DNA of 14,562 nucleotides from an uncultured Cellvibrio sp. GTDB taxonomy: Bacteria; Pseudomonadota; Gammaproteobacteria; Pseudomonadales; Cellvibrionaceae. The stretch is taken from positions 1-14,562 of the forward strand of contig CAMLOU010000107.1 of assembly GCA_946481735.1 (NCBI GenBank). Direction: 5' to 3'. Made by a program: the position numbers and the translations under genes. The notes beneath the pieces are model-generated. The model was not told where the DNA came from, ran no database searches, and saw only the letters and a program-made list of their open reading frames with translations. This document shows positions 1 through 7,782 of this stretch, piece after piece (the stretch's first letter is position 1; every line of letters begins with the position of its first letter).

Positions 1-1977
1 GCTGAGCGAGTGCTCAAACATCCTGCCGTCGCGGCCAAAAGCTTTCTGATTACCATTGGTGACCGTTCGGTAACCGGTATGGTTGCGCGCGACCAAATGG
101 TTGGCCCCTGGCAGGTGCCGGTGGCGGATTGCGCGGTGACGACGGTCAGTTACGACAGTTATCGCGGCGAAGCCATGGCCATGGGCGAGCGTACGCCCGT
201 TGCATTATTGGATGCGCCCGCTTCCGGCCGTATGGCGATTGCGGAAGCCATCACCAACATTGCCGCAACCCATATTGAAAAACTGTCCGATGTAAAACTC
301 TCGGCAAACTGGATGTGCGCTGCCGGCCACAAGGGTGAAGATGAAAAACTCTATCGCACCGTGGAGGCCGTGGGTATGGAGTTGTGCCCGGCTCTGGGCA
401 TTACGATTCCCGTCGGTAAAGATTCCATGTCCATGCGCACAGCGTGGCAGGAAAATGGCATCGACAAAGCCGTTACTGCCCCCTTATCGCTGGTCATTTC
501 GGCATTTGCACCGGTGGTGGACGTGCGCAAAACCCTCACACCGCAATTGCGCACTGATAAGGGCGCAACGGATTTACTGTTGGTGGACCTGGGTAACGGC
601 AAGAATCGTCTCGGTGGTTCTATCCTGGCCCAGGTGTACAACCAATTGGGTGATGGACCGGCAGACCTTGATGACGCAGCTCAACTGAAAGCTTTCTTCG
701 ACGTTATGCAAACCAGCCTGGCGGCAGATGATCTGTTGGCGTATCACGACCGCAGTGACGGCGGTTTATTTGTAACCCTGGCGGAGATGGCCTTTGCCGG
801 CCACTGTGGTATCGACATCAATATCAGCGGATTGGGTGAAGATGCGCTGGCGGTCCTGTTCAGTGAAGAACCCGGTGCGGTATTGCAGGTCGCGCGGGAA
901 AAATCGGCGGCGGTGGCTGCGCGTTTCACCCAGGCGGGATTAAACGTGCAGGTGATCGGTGAGCCGAATGAAGAAGACTGGCTGCACATCGAGCAGGACG
1001 GCGAGATGATCTTTGATCAATCCCGCGTGATCCTGCAAAGTTTGTGGGCGGAGACCAGCTACCGTATTCAAGCACTGCGCGATAATCCGGACTGCGCAAA
1101 ACAGGAATTTGAACAGCTGCTGTGCAATAACCCTGGCTTAAGTGCATCGCTGACTTACGATCCGAATGAGGATATCGCGGCACCTTATGTCAATACCGGC
1201 GTACGTCCTTCTGTTGCGATTTTGCGTGAGCAAGGTGTCAACGGTCAGATGGAGATGGCGGCGGCATTTACGCGCGCCGGTTTTGCGGCGGTGGATGTAC
1301 ACATGAGTGATCTGCTGTCCGGTCGCGTTGCGCTGGATGCCTTTAAAGGTGTGGTGGCCTGCGGTGGTTTCTCTTACGGTGACGTTCTGGGGGCAGGTGA
1401 GGGCTGGGCCAAAACCATCCTGTTCAACAACCGTGTGCGCGATCAGTTCCAACAATTTTTCCATCGCGATGACACCTTTTCTTTAGGGGTGTGTAACGGT
1501 TGCCAGATGATGTCCAATTTGAAAAACCTGATTCCCGGTGCAGACCATTGGCCGCGTTTTGTACGCAACCTGTCTGAACAATTCGAAGCACGTTTCAGTC
1601 TGGTACAGATCCAGTCATCGCCTTCGGTCTTGTTCAGTGGCATGGCCGGTTCGCATTTACCGGTGGCGGTGGCTCACGGTGAAGGTCGTGCAGAGTTTGC
1701 TAACGATTCGGCGCTGCAAGCCTGTGATCAGAGTGGCACGGTGGCCATGCGTTTTATCGACAATAATTTGAGTACCACGGAATACTATCCGGCCAACCCC
1801 AACGGTTCACCGCTGGGTATTACCAGCGTCACCAGCCGCGATGGCCGCGCCACCATCCTGATGCCGCACCCGGAGCGAGTGTTCCGCACCGTCAGCAATT
1901 CCTGGCATCCCGATGATTGGCAGGAAGACGGCGCCTGGATGCGGTTATTCCGCAACGCGCGCGTATTTGTTAATTAA
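1..1977 (+). CDS. purL: Phosphoribosylformylglycinamidine synthase, C-terminal half (5' end outside window)
   Basis: Large single-chain PurL converts FGAR, glutamine and ATP to FGAM in cytoplasmic purine synthesis. The reading frame is already open at base 1, so the gene enters from the left; about 658 residues remain of a family usually near 1300. Visible in order: the second AIR-synthase-like half, with [19 protein letters not shown] at the start and VGKDSMSM near residue 140; its C-terminal part, with [10 protein letters not shown] near residue 250; and a class I glutamine amidotransferase domain from about residue 400. In that domain the nucleophile Cys lies in GVCNGCQ (codon 1492-1494) and the His/Glu pair in HPERVFR (codons 1867-1869 and 1873-1875). 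All expected catalytic residues are present. The gene ends just before a strong hairpin terminator and converges with the cyclase operon. Identification is secure. Confidence 0.97.
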   Translation, partial: AERVLKHPAVAAKSFLITIGDRSVTGMVARDQMVGPWQVPVADCAVTTVSYDSYRGEAMAMGERTPVALLDAPASGRMAIAEAITNIAATHIEKLSDVKLSANWMCAAGHKGEDEKLYRTVEAVGMELCPALGITIPVGKDSMSMRTAWQENGIDKAVTAPLSLVISAFAPVVDVRKTLTPQLRTDKGATDLLLVDLGNGKNRLGGSILAQVYNQLGDGPADLDDAAQLKAFFDVMQTSLAADDLLAYHDRSDGGLFVTLAEMAFAGHCGIDINISGLGEDALAVLFSEEPGAVLQVAREKSAAVAARFTQAGLNVQVIGEPNEEDWLHIEQDGEMIFDQSRVILQSLWAETSYRIQALRDNPDCAKQEFEQLLCNNPGLSASLTYDPNEDIAAPYVNTGVRPSVAILREQGVNGQMEMAAAFTRAGFAAVDVHMSDLLSGRVALDAFKGVVACGGFSYGDVLGAGEGWAKTILFNNRVRDQFQQFFHRDDTFSLGVCNGCQMMSNLKNLIPGADHWPRFVRNLSEQFEARFSLVQIQSSPSVLFSGMAGSHLPVAVAHGEGRAEFANDSALQACDQSGTVAMRFIDNNLSTTEYYPANPNGSPLGITSVTSRDGRATILMPHPERVFRTVSNSWHPDDWQEDGAWMRLFRNARVFVN

Positions 1978-1985
1978 TGCGCGAT

Positions 1986-2014
1986 AAAAAAGGAGGCAAA
2001 TGCCTCCTTTTTTT
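1986..2014. terminator. Bidirectional rho-independent terminator between purL and the cyclase operon
   Basis: The stem AGGAGGC / GCCTCCT closes on a short AAAT loop. It has a run of A on the left and a run of seven T on the right, so a U-tract forms on transcripts from either strand. It lies 8 bases after the purL stop and 13 bases after the minus-strand cyclase stop, and so serves both convergent units. Confidence 0.9.
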
Positions 2015-2027
2015 CATTGCACACTGT

Positions 2028-3617
2028 TCAGGTTTTCTCGGGCGATACATTTTCTTCATCATAAACCGCATAACCATTTTTCCCTCGCCGCTTCACCGCA
2101 TACATCGCCTGATCTGCGTGCCGACGCACACTGATCTCATTGTCTCCGTGATCCGGATACAGTGCGATGCCAATACTGATACCGACTGTTTCATAAACCC
2201 CGGGCTGGATCTCAATCGCATCCTGTTGGGCAGTTACCATTTTTTGCGCAATGGTGCGGGCCATGGTGAGGTTTCTGGTTTGGTTCAATACAATTAAAAA
2301 TTCATCACCGCCCAGGCGCGCGACAATATCGGAATCGCGCACCAGACTGCGCAAACGTGAAGCCACGACCTTGAGGACTTCATCGCCTGCATCATGGCCA
2401 TAGGTGTCATTCACATATTTAAAGCCATCAAGATCAATCATCATCATGATCCAGCCTTTCCCGGCAATACCCGAGAGATTTGCCAGAAAGGAGTCCACTG
2501 CCTGGCGATTGAATAAGCCGGTCAAGCTGTCTTTTTCTGCCAGTTCGCGCGTATGCTCTTCCGATATTTTCCGTTGGGTAATATCGTAGATGACACCTTC
2601 AACCGTAGGTGTTTGCTGCTCGCTGCCAGCAGGTGAAAAAATACAATGAACCCAGCGAATATCCTGTTGATGACTTTTAATACGTAAATCGGCAGAGCAG
2701 GGATGTTGTGTATGCAATGCCTGTTGGATTAATTCTTCAGCTTTCGTGGCATCGATAAATATTCTTTTGATGATGTCGGTGGTACCCAGGGAGGCCGGTG
2801 TCTGATCGGTCAATTCGGTGATGCGAAAAAAAGCGGGGTTTGCCGTGACCAATAACCCGTGGTCATACACTAAAAAAATACCGGCGCTGCTGTCTTCAAA
2901 GATGCCGCGAAAGCGATGCTCAAGCAACTCAACGCGATGACGTAATTGCCGCTCTTCTTCCAACATTTTTTCCACTGTATTGAGCAGCGAATTAATGTCA
3001 CCGACCAGCAAGCCGATTTCATCGCTGCGGTGCAATCCTGCCACGTCCAGACGATTGCCGTCGCCGGGTGTAATGCGGTGCAAGCGTCCCGACAAACTTG
3101 CCAGCGGGCGGGTCATCATCCAATACACCATAATCAAAACCAACAGAGCAACCACGGCGGCCTGGGCGGCGAGGCCGATGGTCGTTGCGGTAGCGGAATC
3201 CCGCGCGCGCAGGGCTATCAAGGGAAGGTTAGGTAGCACCGCAACAACACCGACCACCTCCTGCTCATCAAAGGGCGCTTTCAAATTCAGTGAAATAGGC
3301 GTTTGCTGGCTGTCACTCACAGACTTGCCTTGTTGGCCAATAATGTCATCGCCCGCGCGTATCTGTGCACCCACAACAATGTCATTAATCGACAGCCCCG
3401 CTACCACTTCCTGGGCAAGCTCGCGGTTGCCGACATAGGCAGCAATTGCTGCTGTGTTACTGACGGTTTCCAGCAGTTGGCGCACGGACCTTTCGCTATC
3501 GGCAAATGAATTTTCATAACTGCGTTCGTAAAAAAAATAGGAGGACAAAATCACGACGAACAGCGCAGCCGCCGCAACACTCAAGGAAAGTTTTATGTGC
3601 AGGCTTTTAATCATCAT
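2028..3617 (-). CDS. Membrane diguanylate cyclase: periplasmic sensor, HAMP, PAS, GGDEF
   Basis: Predicted to make cyclic di-GMP from two GTP at the inner membrane. The 529 residues show a membrane helix at about 8-29, a periplasmic region at about 30-143, a second helix at about 146-167, HAMP at about 169-222, PAS at about 233-345 and GGDEF at about 356-520. The catalytic GGDEF motif is intact (436-440), as is the metal-site Asp in MMMIDLDGFK (395). An inhibitory-site RxxD (427-430) sits five residues before GGDEF, so an active, product-inhibited enzyme is expected. No EAL or HD-GYP domain follows. The periplasmic part resembles the CHASE8-type sensor of YfiN by pattern only. The start overlaps the stop of the upstream binding-protein gene by four bases (ATGA); the second codon is also ATG, so the start could shift by one residue. 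Third gene of the operon. The signal it senses is unknown. Confidence 0.93.
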   Translation of the reverse strand: MMIKSLHIKLSLSVAAAALFVVILSSYFFYERSYENSFADSERSVRQLLETVSNTAAIAAYVGNRELAQEVVAGLSINDIVVGAQIRAGDDIIGQQGKSVSDSQQTPISLNLKAPFDEQEVVGVVAVLPNLPLIALRARDSATATTIGLAAQAAVVALLVLIMVYWMMTRPLASLSGRLHRITPGDGNRLDVAGLHRSDEIGLLVGDINSLLNTVEKMLEEERQLRHRVELLEHRFRGIFEDSSAGIFLVYDHGLLVTANPAFFRITELTDQTPASLGTTDIIKRIFIDATKAEELIQQALHTQHPCSADLRIKSHQQDIRWVHCIFSPAGSEQQTPTVEGVIYDITQRKISEEHTRELAEKDSLTGLFNRQAVDSFLANLSGIAGKGWIMMMIDLDGFKYVNDTYGHDAGDEVLKVVASRLRSLVRDSDIVARLGGDEFLIVLNQTRNLTMARTIAQKMVTAQQDAIEIQPGVYETVGISIGIALYPDHGDNEISVRRHADQAMYAVKRRGKNGYAVYDEENVSPEKT

Positions 3618-4042
3618 TCCGGTTGGGATAACTCCATCACCACCTTCACCGTTGAAGGCAGTGTTTGTCTGGGTACATACGCAATAGCTGCAGGGTTTTC
3701 AGCAACCGCCTGGATAATAGCCTGGTCGTCGCCGTATTGTTTGGGCGGTGACATACGGCCCGCAAAGATCAGGGTGGCCCAGTAAGCATCCACCTGAGCT
3801 TCACTCTTGCCGGTCAATGCTTTATAAAAACGTGCGCGCAGTGGTGTGCCTGCGCGCAAATCCAGCGTTTGTGCTGATTGACCGTTGGGAAACGCTGTCA
3901 CGCGCCCCATAAATAAATCCACCACCTGTTTGCGTTCCAGTCGCTCCAGTGAATTGTCTTTATGCACAATGACCAGCAAATCAGCTTGCGCCAGGCTGCT
4001 GATAAACAGGCTCAACAAAATAATTAATCGATTGATGCGCAT
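3614..4042 (-). CDS. Small periplasmic PstS-like substrate-binding protein
   Basis: A 142-residue secreted protein with a clear signal peptide (1-20, cleavage after AQA). The rest resembles the short phosphate-transporter substrate-binding-like family (PBP_like_2 type): an early beta strand LLVIVHK, an LFMGR segment, then AGTPLRARFYKALTG and a late AENPAAIAYV motif. It is roughly half the length of a true PstS and no permease or ATPase genes lie nearby, so transport is unlikely. A sensory or adaptor role in the periplasm is inferred from its position between the porin and the cyclase. Its start codon shares one base with the porin stop (TGATG) and its stop overlaps the cyclase start. Little Shine-Dalgarno sequence is visible, so translation is probably coupled to the porin gene. 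Ligand unknown. Confidence 0.85.
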   Translation of the reverse strand: MRINRLIILLSLFISSLAQADLLVIVHKDNSLERLERKQVVDLFMGRVTAFPNGQSAQTLDLRAGTPLRARFYKALTGKSEAQVDAYWATLIFAGRMSPPKQYGDDQAIIQAVAENPAAIAYVPRQTLPSTVKVVMELSQPE

Positions 4043-5313
4043 CAGAACAATACATCCATCGCCAGGCTCACGACGGTGGGGGTTCGGTCAATATCCGCCC
4101 CAACGGGTTGATTACGAACCCATAAACCGCTGCCATCAACGTCAACGTCAAATTTTTCCACCTGTAACTTTAATGCCATCTTGCTGGCAAAATCCCAGCG
4201 CGTGCCAAGGCCATAACTTTTTTGTTCAAGTCGTACGCCTTCAAGACTGGCGGAGGTGACATAGGCCAGGAGGGCAAGTTGTTCTGCGACAGGCGATGGG
4301 TAACCCGCCGGTGGAATAATGGCCGGTACATCGTTTTTGGGACCGACGTAACCACCAATCCCGTAAACTGATACAGCACCGAAGCGCTGGCCAATGCTGA
4401 GATAAAAATGGCGGCTGTTTGGCATCAGGCTGGAATCACTGCGTAGATCGGTTGCTTCTGCTTGTGCCCACCATTCATTGTTGTCGTATCCGATACCGAA
4501 CTCGTTGTAAGCGATGTACTTATTTTGTGTGCTCAGATCGCGGGCCAATCGATTGGCGTCAGGCCAGAGTGGTGTTGCGCTGGTGAGTGCTGCGGACAAG
4601 CCTTCAACAACATTGTTGTTGATATCCACATGGGAATAGCTGTAGCGAAATTTCCAGTCATCCCACTCAAGTTTGAAGCTGATGCCCGCTACATCAAAAT
4701 CCATATTGACGCCGGGCGTATCGGCATCGGCCGTTGGATAATCTTCATCGGAGTTGCCGTAAAATAATTTGATGTTCAATGTGCCGTGCTGCAAGTCGAA
4801 GCGTTTATTGATATCCATACCATCGAAATGGTAGAAAGATAAAAAGCCGTAGAACTCCTGCGGTGGTCGAACCCAGGGAAAGGCGTAGCCGACTTGCCGG
4901 TATTCAGACAACATGAAAAGGTCGCTGCCGAGCCGGCCGACACGAACATCCAGGCCGTCCACCGGGCGATAACCGACAAAGGCCCATTCAATCGCCTTGT
5001 TGAGATTATTGTTGTAGCGCTCTTTGGCGACCAACTGGACAGTGGTATCAAAATGATCTGACCAGTGGCTTTGCCATTGCACGCCAATCAGCGAATCTGT
5101 TTTCCACGCAATCTCGTCATCGTAAGAGCCATCAGCCTGGGTGACATCGCGACGAAAGCGCAGGTCTGGGTTGTCATTGACGACGATACCCAATGTGGCA
5201 AATCCGGAAAAACGGTGATCGATCGGATCGGCAGTCGCTGTAGCAGTAATGACAAGGCCTGCAACAAAGCTCAGCAGGGTTGTATAGCGGGAGACCTTTA
5301 TTTTCACAAACAC
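4042..5313 (-). CDS. Porin-like outer-membrane beta-barrel protein
   Basis: About 423 residues with a signal peptide (1-28, cleavage after ATATA, before DP). Many alternating hydrophobic, aromatic-rich strands follow, and the protein ends in VVSLAMDVLF; a C-terminal Phe is the usual outer-membrane insertion signal. A conserved-looking stretch GRLGSDLF...GYAFPWVRPP lies in the first half. I recognise the barrel type but not a named family or substrate. The frame is open back to a TTG at 5352, but that codon has no ribosome site. The GTG at 5313 has AGGA nine bases upstream and gives a normal signal peptide, so I chose it; a second GTG at 5307 is possible. First gene of a three-gene operon with overlapping junctions. 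A TATACT box (plus-strand 5375-5380) could be its -10, but no good -35 was found. Confidence 0.85.
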   Translation of the reverse strand: MFVKIKVSRYTTLLSFVAGLVITATATADPIDHRFSGFATLGIVVNDNPDLRFRRDVTQADGSYDDEIAWKTDSLIGVQWQSHWSDHFDTTVQLVAKERYNNNLNKAIEWAFVGYRPVDGLDVRVGRLGSDLFMLSEYRQVGYAFPWVRPPQEFYGFLSFYHFDGMDINKRFDLQHGTLNIKLFYGNSDEDYPTADADTPGVNMDFDVAGISFKLEWDDWKFRYSYSHVDINNNVVEGLSAALTSATPLWPDANRLARDLSTQNKYIAYNEFGIGYDNNEWWAQAEATDLRSDSSLMPNSRHFYLSIGQRFGAVSVYGIGGYVGPKNDVPAIIPPAGYPSPVAEQLALLAYVTSASLEGVRLEQKSYGLGTRWDFASKMALKLQVEKFDVDVDGSGLWVRNQPVGADIDRTPTVVSLAMDVLF

Positions 5314-5420
5314 CGGAGAGGATCCTGTATCGGTACACCTGCCGAAAAGCAAGGCGGGTTGATATGACTAGTTGAGTATAGACAGGGTTTGCCCATTCCA
5401 CACAGGATTTACTGTGCACG

Positions 5421-5449
5421 TTGTAACGCGCAATGCGGTAGCGGATAAT
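5421..5449 (+). promoter_or_regulatory. Sigma70-type promoter of the lipoprotein gene
   Basis: TTGTAA (5421-5426), a 17-base spacer, then GATAAT (5444-5449): four and five matches of six to the consensus boxes. Transcription would start near 5456, about 25 bases before the ATG at 5482. It lies in the divergent gap between the porin operon and the lipoprotein gene. Confidence 0.55.
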
Positions 5450-5481
5450 CCCGTGATCCGGTATTGCCAGATGAGGGCCTT

Positions 5482-6186
5482 ATGCGACAGCTAAAAATAA
5501 TATTTTCCAGAATCCTGATTTCGATAGGTGTTGTGATGCTTTGGGCATGCACCACTACCCAGGAGACGCCAGAAAATTCAGTGACACAACAGGCACAAAA
5601 TGATACGTCAGCGACACCAGATCCACACATTATTGAAGGAACGTTTGTCGCTCCCGGCGTCGACTTTGCGCGCTATCGGCGGCTTATCGTGGCAGAGCTG
5701 GGACTCAATGATATTGATGTAAGCATTCCAGCGGAGCGACGCAGTGACAGCCCCTGGGTACTGACTGATGAGGACAAGAGTTTTTTACGCAGTGAATACA
5801 CACATGCGGTGGTAGGCAATTTAATCGCCGATGGCACCTACACCACGGCCATTAATCCAGCGGAAGATGTGCTGCTGGTGAAATCACGGATCGTGCAGAT
5901 CGCCTCCGGTAAGCCCGCGGCGGCTGAAGAAAACGAGGCTCTTGCCATGTACAACGAAGGCGCAGCCGAGATCACCATCTCGATGGAGTTATTTGATTCA
6001 GTGACCCATCGGCTTATTGGTACGATCACTGACAGTCGCGATCTGGGACAAATGCAAATAAATAACAACCGCGTAGCCGCTAACGTGCTTATCCGGCAAG
6101 CCTTTATTGACTGGTTGAAAACCCTGCGAACAGAGTTGGACACCTTATCCGGGCGGCAATCGCCGCTGGAACAGTACCTCAGGTAG
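5482..6186 (+). CDS. Putative outer-membrane lipoprotein, DUF3313-like
   Basis: A 234-residue protein with a basic N-terminus, a hydrophobic stretch and a lipobox-like LWAC with Cys at residue 23, followed by a Thr/Gln-rich linker. This suggests lipid-anchored export, although Trp at -2 is uncommon. The mature part mixes alpha and beta and loosely resembles DUF3313-type lipoproteins (FARYRRLIVAE... then LTDEDKSFLRSEY... then DVLLVKSRIVQI). That family assignment is from pattern alone and no function is claimed. The frame extends back to a TTG at 5464, but the ATG at 5482 has GAGG five bases upstream and starts a normal lipoprotein signal, so it is preferred. The last seven codons, stop included, are repeated downstream in the same frame (see the repeat entry). 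Single-gene unit with its own promoter and a downstream terminator. Confidence 0.75.
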   Translation: MRQLKIIFSRILISIGVVMLWACTTTQETPENSVTQQAQNDTSATPDPHIIEGTFVAPGVDFARYRRLIVAELGLNDIDVSIPAERRSDSPWVLTDEDKSFLRSEYTHAVVGNLIADGTYTTAINPAEDVLLVKSRIVQIASGKPAAAEENEALAMYNEGAAEITISMELFDSVTHRLIGTITDSRDLGQMQINNNRVAANVLIRQAFIDWLKTLRTELDTLSGRQSPLEQYLR

Positions 6187-6228
6187 TTGGAACAGTATCT
6201 TGGGTAATTGAAGCAATATCTCCGATAA
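6166..6228 (+). repeat. Three tandem 21-bp units, each ending in a stop codon in frame with the lipoprotein gene
   Basis: Units lie at 6166-6186, 6187-6207 and 6208-6228. The first is the end of the lipoprotein gene. Read in that frame they encode LEQYLR-stop, LEQYLG-stop and LKQYLR-stop. Units 1 and 2 differ at 5 of 21 bases, units 2 and 3 at 6. Most differences are silent at the codon level (CTG/TTG, TAC/TAT, CTC/CTT, CAG/CAA, TAG/TAA; AGG and CGA both Arg). A weaker fourth unit may follow at 6229-6249 (RARYFR-stop), sharing only about half its bases. The array lies just ahead of the terminator at 6263. Confidence 0.85.
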
Positions 6229-6262
6229 AGAGCGCGCTATTTTCGCTAACCTGTGCACCCAT

Positions 6263-6301
6263 AAAAAAGCCGGCCTTTCAAAAAAACAGGCCGGCTTTTT
6301 T
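6263..6301. terminator. Bidirectional rho-independent terminator
   Basis: The stem GCCGGCCT / AGGCCGGC is flanked by six A on the left and six T on the right, which pair to lengthen the stem and give a U-tract in both directions. It separates the plus-strand lipoprotein gene from the convergent minus-strand universal stress gene. Confidence 0.93.
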
Positions 6302-6321
6302 ATGAGTATTTACTGCGTGCG

Positions 6322-7140
6322 TTATTCGTGATTGATGACCATCACATCAGTATCCAGGGCAGCAATCAACCGTTCGGCAGTATTACCGCGACGGGTGGTT
6401 GTCATACCGTTTTGACCGAGTGTTCCCATCACTACCAGGTCGGCATTAATTTCTTCAGCAACTTCGGAAACTGCTTCAGAGGTATAACCATTTCTGACGT
6501 GGATGCGCTCGGCGGGAATGCCGGTTTCATTGACCAGGCGACCACGATCCGGGTAATTCATGGAGTCCAGGTAACCATTCACTACGTGTACCGTCGCGCC
6601 GTACATTTCAGCAAAATATTTGGCTTGTTCAACGATCTTTTTGTTCAGCTCGCGCTGCACATCGCGTTGTGCCTGGAAATTAACCGCTGCAAGGATAACT
6701 TTGCGCTGGGCGCCGGCACCCGGACGAATCAATACCACCGGGCAATAGGCACCTTTTAACAATTCCCACTTGGATTCTGTAAAACTGAAGCGGCGATTGT
6801 TGCTCTTGGCGTGGACCGGCAGATAAATCACAGTGGAATCGATACGCTTGGCGGAATCCATGATGGACTTTTGCCACTCGCTCGACCAGGACACCTGGAT
6901 CAGATATTCGATACCGGCGTCATTCAACGGTTTTTTGATGGTTTCATCAAACCATTTCTGATCGCGGAACAATTGGTCGTTGCTGGAACGGGTATCCACC
7001 GCATCCGGGTCAACAGAGACGAACACGTAGACGAAGGGTGTTACCGCATGCAACTTGGAAATGATAATGGCGCGCTCGAGTGCAATGTGAGTCTCAGCGG
7101 TAGGGTCAACAACGACGAACAGCTTTTGTTGCGTAGACAT
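6322..7140 (-). CDS. Tandem universal stress protein (UspE-like)
   Basis: A 272-residue cytoplasmic protein made of two Usp folds, about 1-140 and 146-272. The C-terminal domain carries a nucleotide-binding loop of the G-2x-G-9x-G type: MGTLGQNG, then RRGNTAERLI at 239-259. The RGNTAE ending is typical of UspE. The first domain lacks that loop, reading LPVHAKSNNRRFSF where it would be expected, so only one ATP site is likely. UspE proteins are usually a little over 300 residues, so this one is somewhat short. Start: ATG at 7140 with AGGAG five bases upstream. Usp proteins respond to starvation and stress; in E. coli UspE also affects motility and adhesion. Single-gene unit ending at a bidirectional terminator. 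The Usp family is certain, the UspE name less so. Confidence 0.92.
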   Translation of the reverse strand: MSTQQKLFVVVDPTAETHIALERAIIISKLHAVTPFVYVFVSVDPDAVDTRSSNDQLFRDQKWFDETIKKPLNDAGIEYLIQVSWSSEWQKSIMDSAKRIDSTVIYLPVHAKSNNRRFSFTESKWELLKGAYCPVVLIRPGAGAQRKVILAAVNFQAQRDVQRELNKKIVEQAKYFAEMYGATVHVVNGYLDSMNYPDRGRLVNETGIPAERIHVRNGYTSEAVSEVAEEINADLVVMGTLGQNGMTTTRRGNTAERLIAALDTDVMVINHE

Positions 7141-7187
7141 AGTGGCTCCTGCTTGTACCCGAATACGGGGAGGTTGTTATTTATAAA

Positions 7188-7231
7188 TTTGCCCTAGCAT
7201 AGCAACCGCCGCCATTTTTTTACAGGGCAAA
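7188..7231. repeat. Inverted repeat spanning the stress-gene promoter region
   Basis: Perfect 8-bp arms TTTGCCCT (7188-7195) and AGGGCAAA (7224-7231) are separated by 28 bases. They enclose the predicted minus-strand -10 box of the Usp gene, in the gap shared with the divergent hydratase gene. A regulator-binding site is inferred only from the symmetry and position. Confidence 0.45.
7196..7204 (-). promoter_or_regulatory. Possible extended -10 promoter for the Usp gene
   Basis: Read on the minus strand this is TGC followed by TATGCT, an extended -10 (TGn + hexamer) with four of six matches. No convincing -35 lies 16-18 bases upstream. The distance to the ATG at 7140 leaves a leader of about 50 bases. 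A TATAAA at 7180-7185 is an alternative box. Confidence 0.35.
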
Positions 7232-7295
7232 AGTAGGGCGCTGTGAGGATATGGATTAAACTGCACGAAAATTTTGTTAAGGAGTCCGTGTTGCG

Positions 7296-7775
7296 ATGAA
7301 TTTGCTGGAAAATTATACACTTGCAGAGTTGAATCCCGGGGTGACGGCTGCCTACAGCAAAACCCTGACCTATGAAGATGTGGTGTTATTCGCCCGCTGT
7401 TCCGGCGATGTAAACCCGATTCATCTGGACGCCGAATACGCGGCAACGACACCTTTCGGGGAACCTATCGGTCACGGGATGTGGACGGGTGCCCTGGTCT
7501 CCGCCGCTATTGCCACGCGCTTGCCGGGGCCGGGTTCGGTGTATCGCAGCCAGAGCCTCAGTTTTAAACATCCGGTAAAGTTGGGAGACACCGTCACGGT
7601 GACCCTGACCGTGACTGAAACGAAGGAGCGCCTGCGCCTGGTAGTGCTGGATTGTGAGGCCCACAATCAGGAGGGCAAATTGATTGCCAAAGGGGTGGCG
7701 GAAGTCATCGCACCGGCAGAGAAACAATCACTGCCGGCCGGTCAACTGCCACGTATCACCATAGATTCACAATGA
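7296..7775 (+). CDS. MaoC-like (R)-specific enoyl-CoA hydratase
   Basis: A 159-residue hot-dog-fold protein of the MaoC/PhaJ family. These hydrate enoyl-CoA to (R)-3-hydroxyacyl-CoA, feeding fatty-acid breakdown or polyhydroxyalkanoate synthesis. The hydratase-2 signature is clear: SGDVNPIHLD with catalytic Asp38 and His43, then FGEPIGHGMWTGAL and a late FKHPVKLGDTVTV. Length is normal for the single-domain enzymes. The ATG at 7296 follows TAAGGAG (7278-7284) with a rather long 11-base spacer; no closer in-frame start exists. The stop lies only seven bases from the stop of rnt on the other strand, with no visible terminator between. No pha or fad gene is adjacent, so the pathway cannot be fixed from context. 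The family is secure; the substrate is not. Confidence 0.9.
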   Translation: MNLLENYTLAELNPGVTAAYSKTLTYEDVVLFARCSGDVNPIHLDAEYAATTPFGEPIGHGMWTGALVSAAIATRLPGPGSVYRSQSLSFKHPVKLGDTVTVTLTVTETKERLRLVVLDCEAHNQEGKLIAKGVAEVIAPAEKQSLPAGQLPRITIDSQ

Positions 7776-7782
7776 ACGCGGT

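Noticed and set aside
1977..2297. Plus-strand open frame of 106 codons overlapping the purL stop
   Set aside because: It runs through the terminator and antisense to the GGDEF domain; no ribosome site and no recognisable protein.
2980..3438. 152-codon plus-strand frame antisense to the cyclase sensor region
   Set aside because: Low-complexity Ser/Arg/Ala/Thr translation opposite a coherent domain protein; a shadow frame.
5350..5352. TTG as the start of the porin gene
   Set aside because: No ribosome site; it would put a 13-residue non-hydrophobic extension ahead of the signal peptide. The GTG at 5313 fits better.
5464..5466. TTG as the start of the lipoprotein gene
   Set aside because: The ATG at 5482 has a properly placed GAGG and begins a standard lipoprotein signal.
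7177..7452. 91-codon minus-strand frame across the Usp-hydratase gap
   Set aside because: Overlaps the hydratase coding region and the shared promoter region; no ribosome site and no recognisable protein features.
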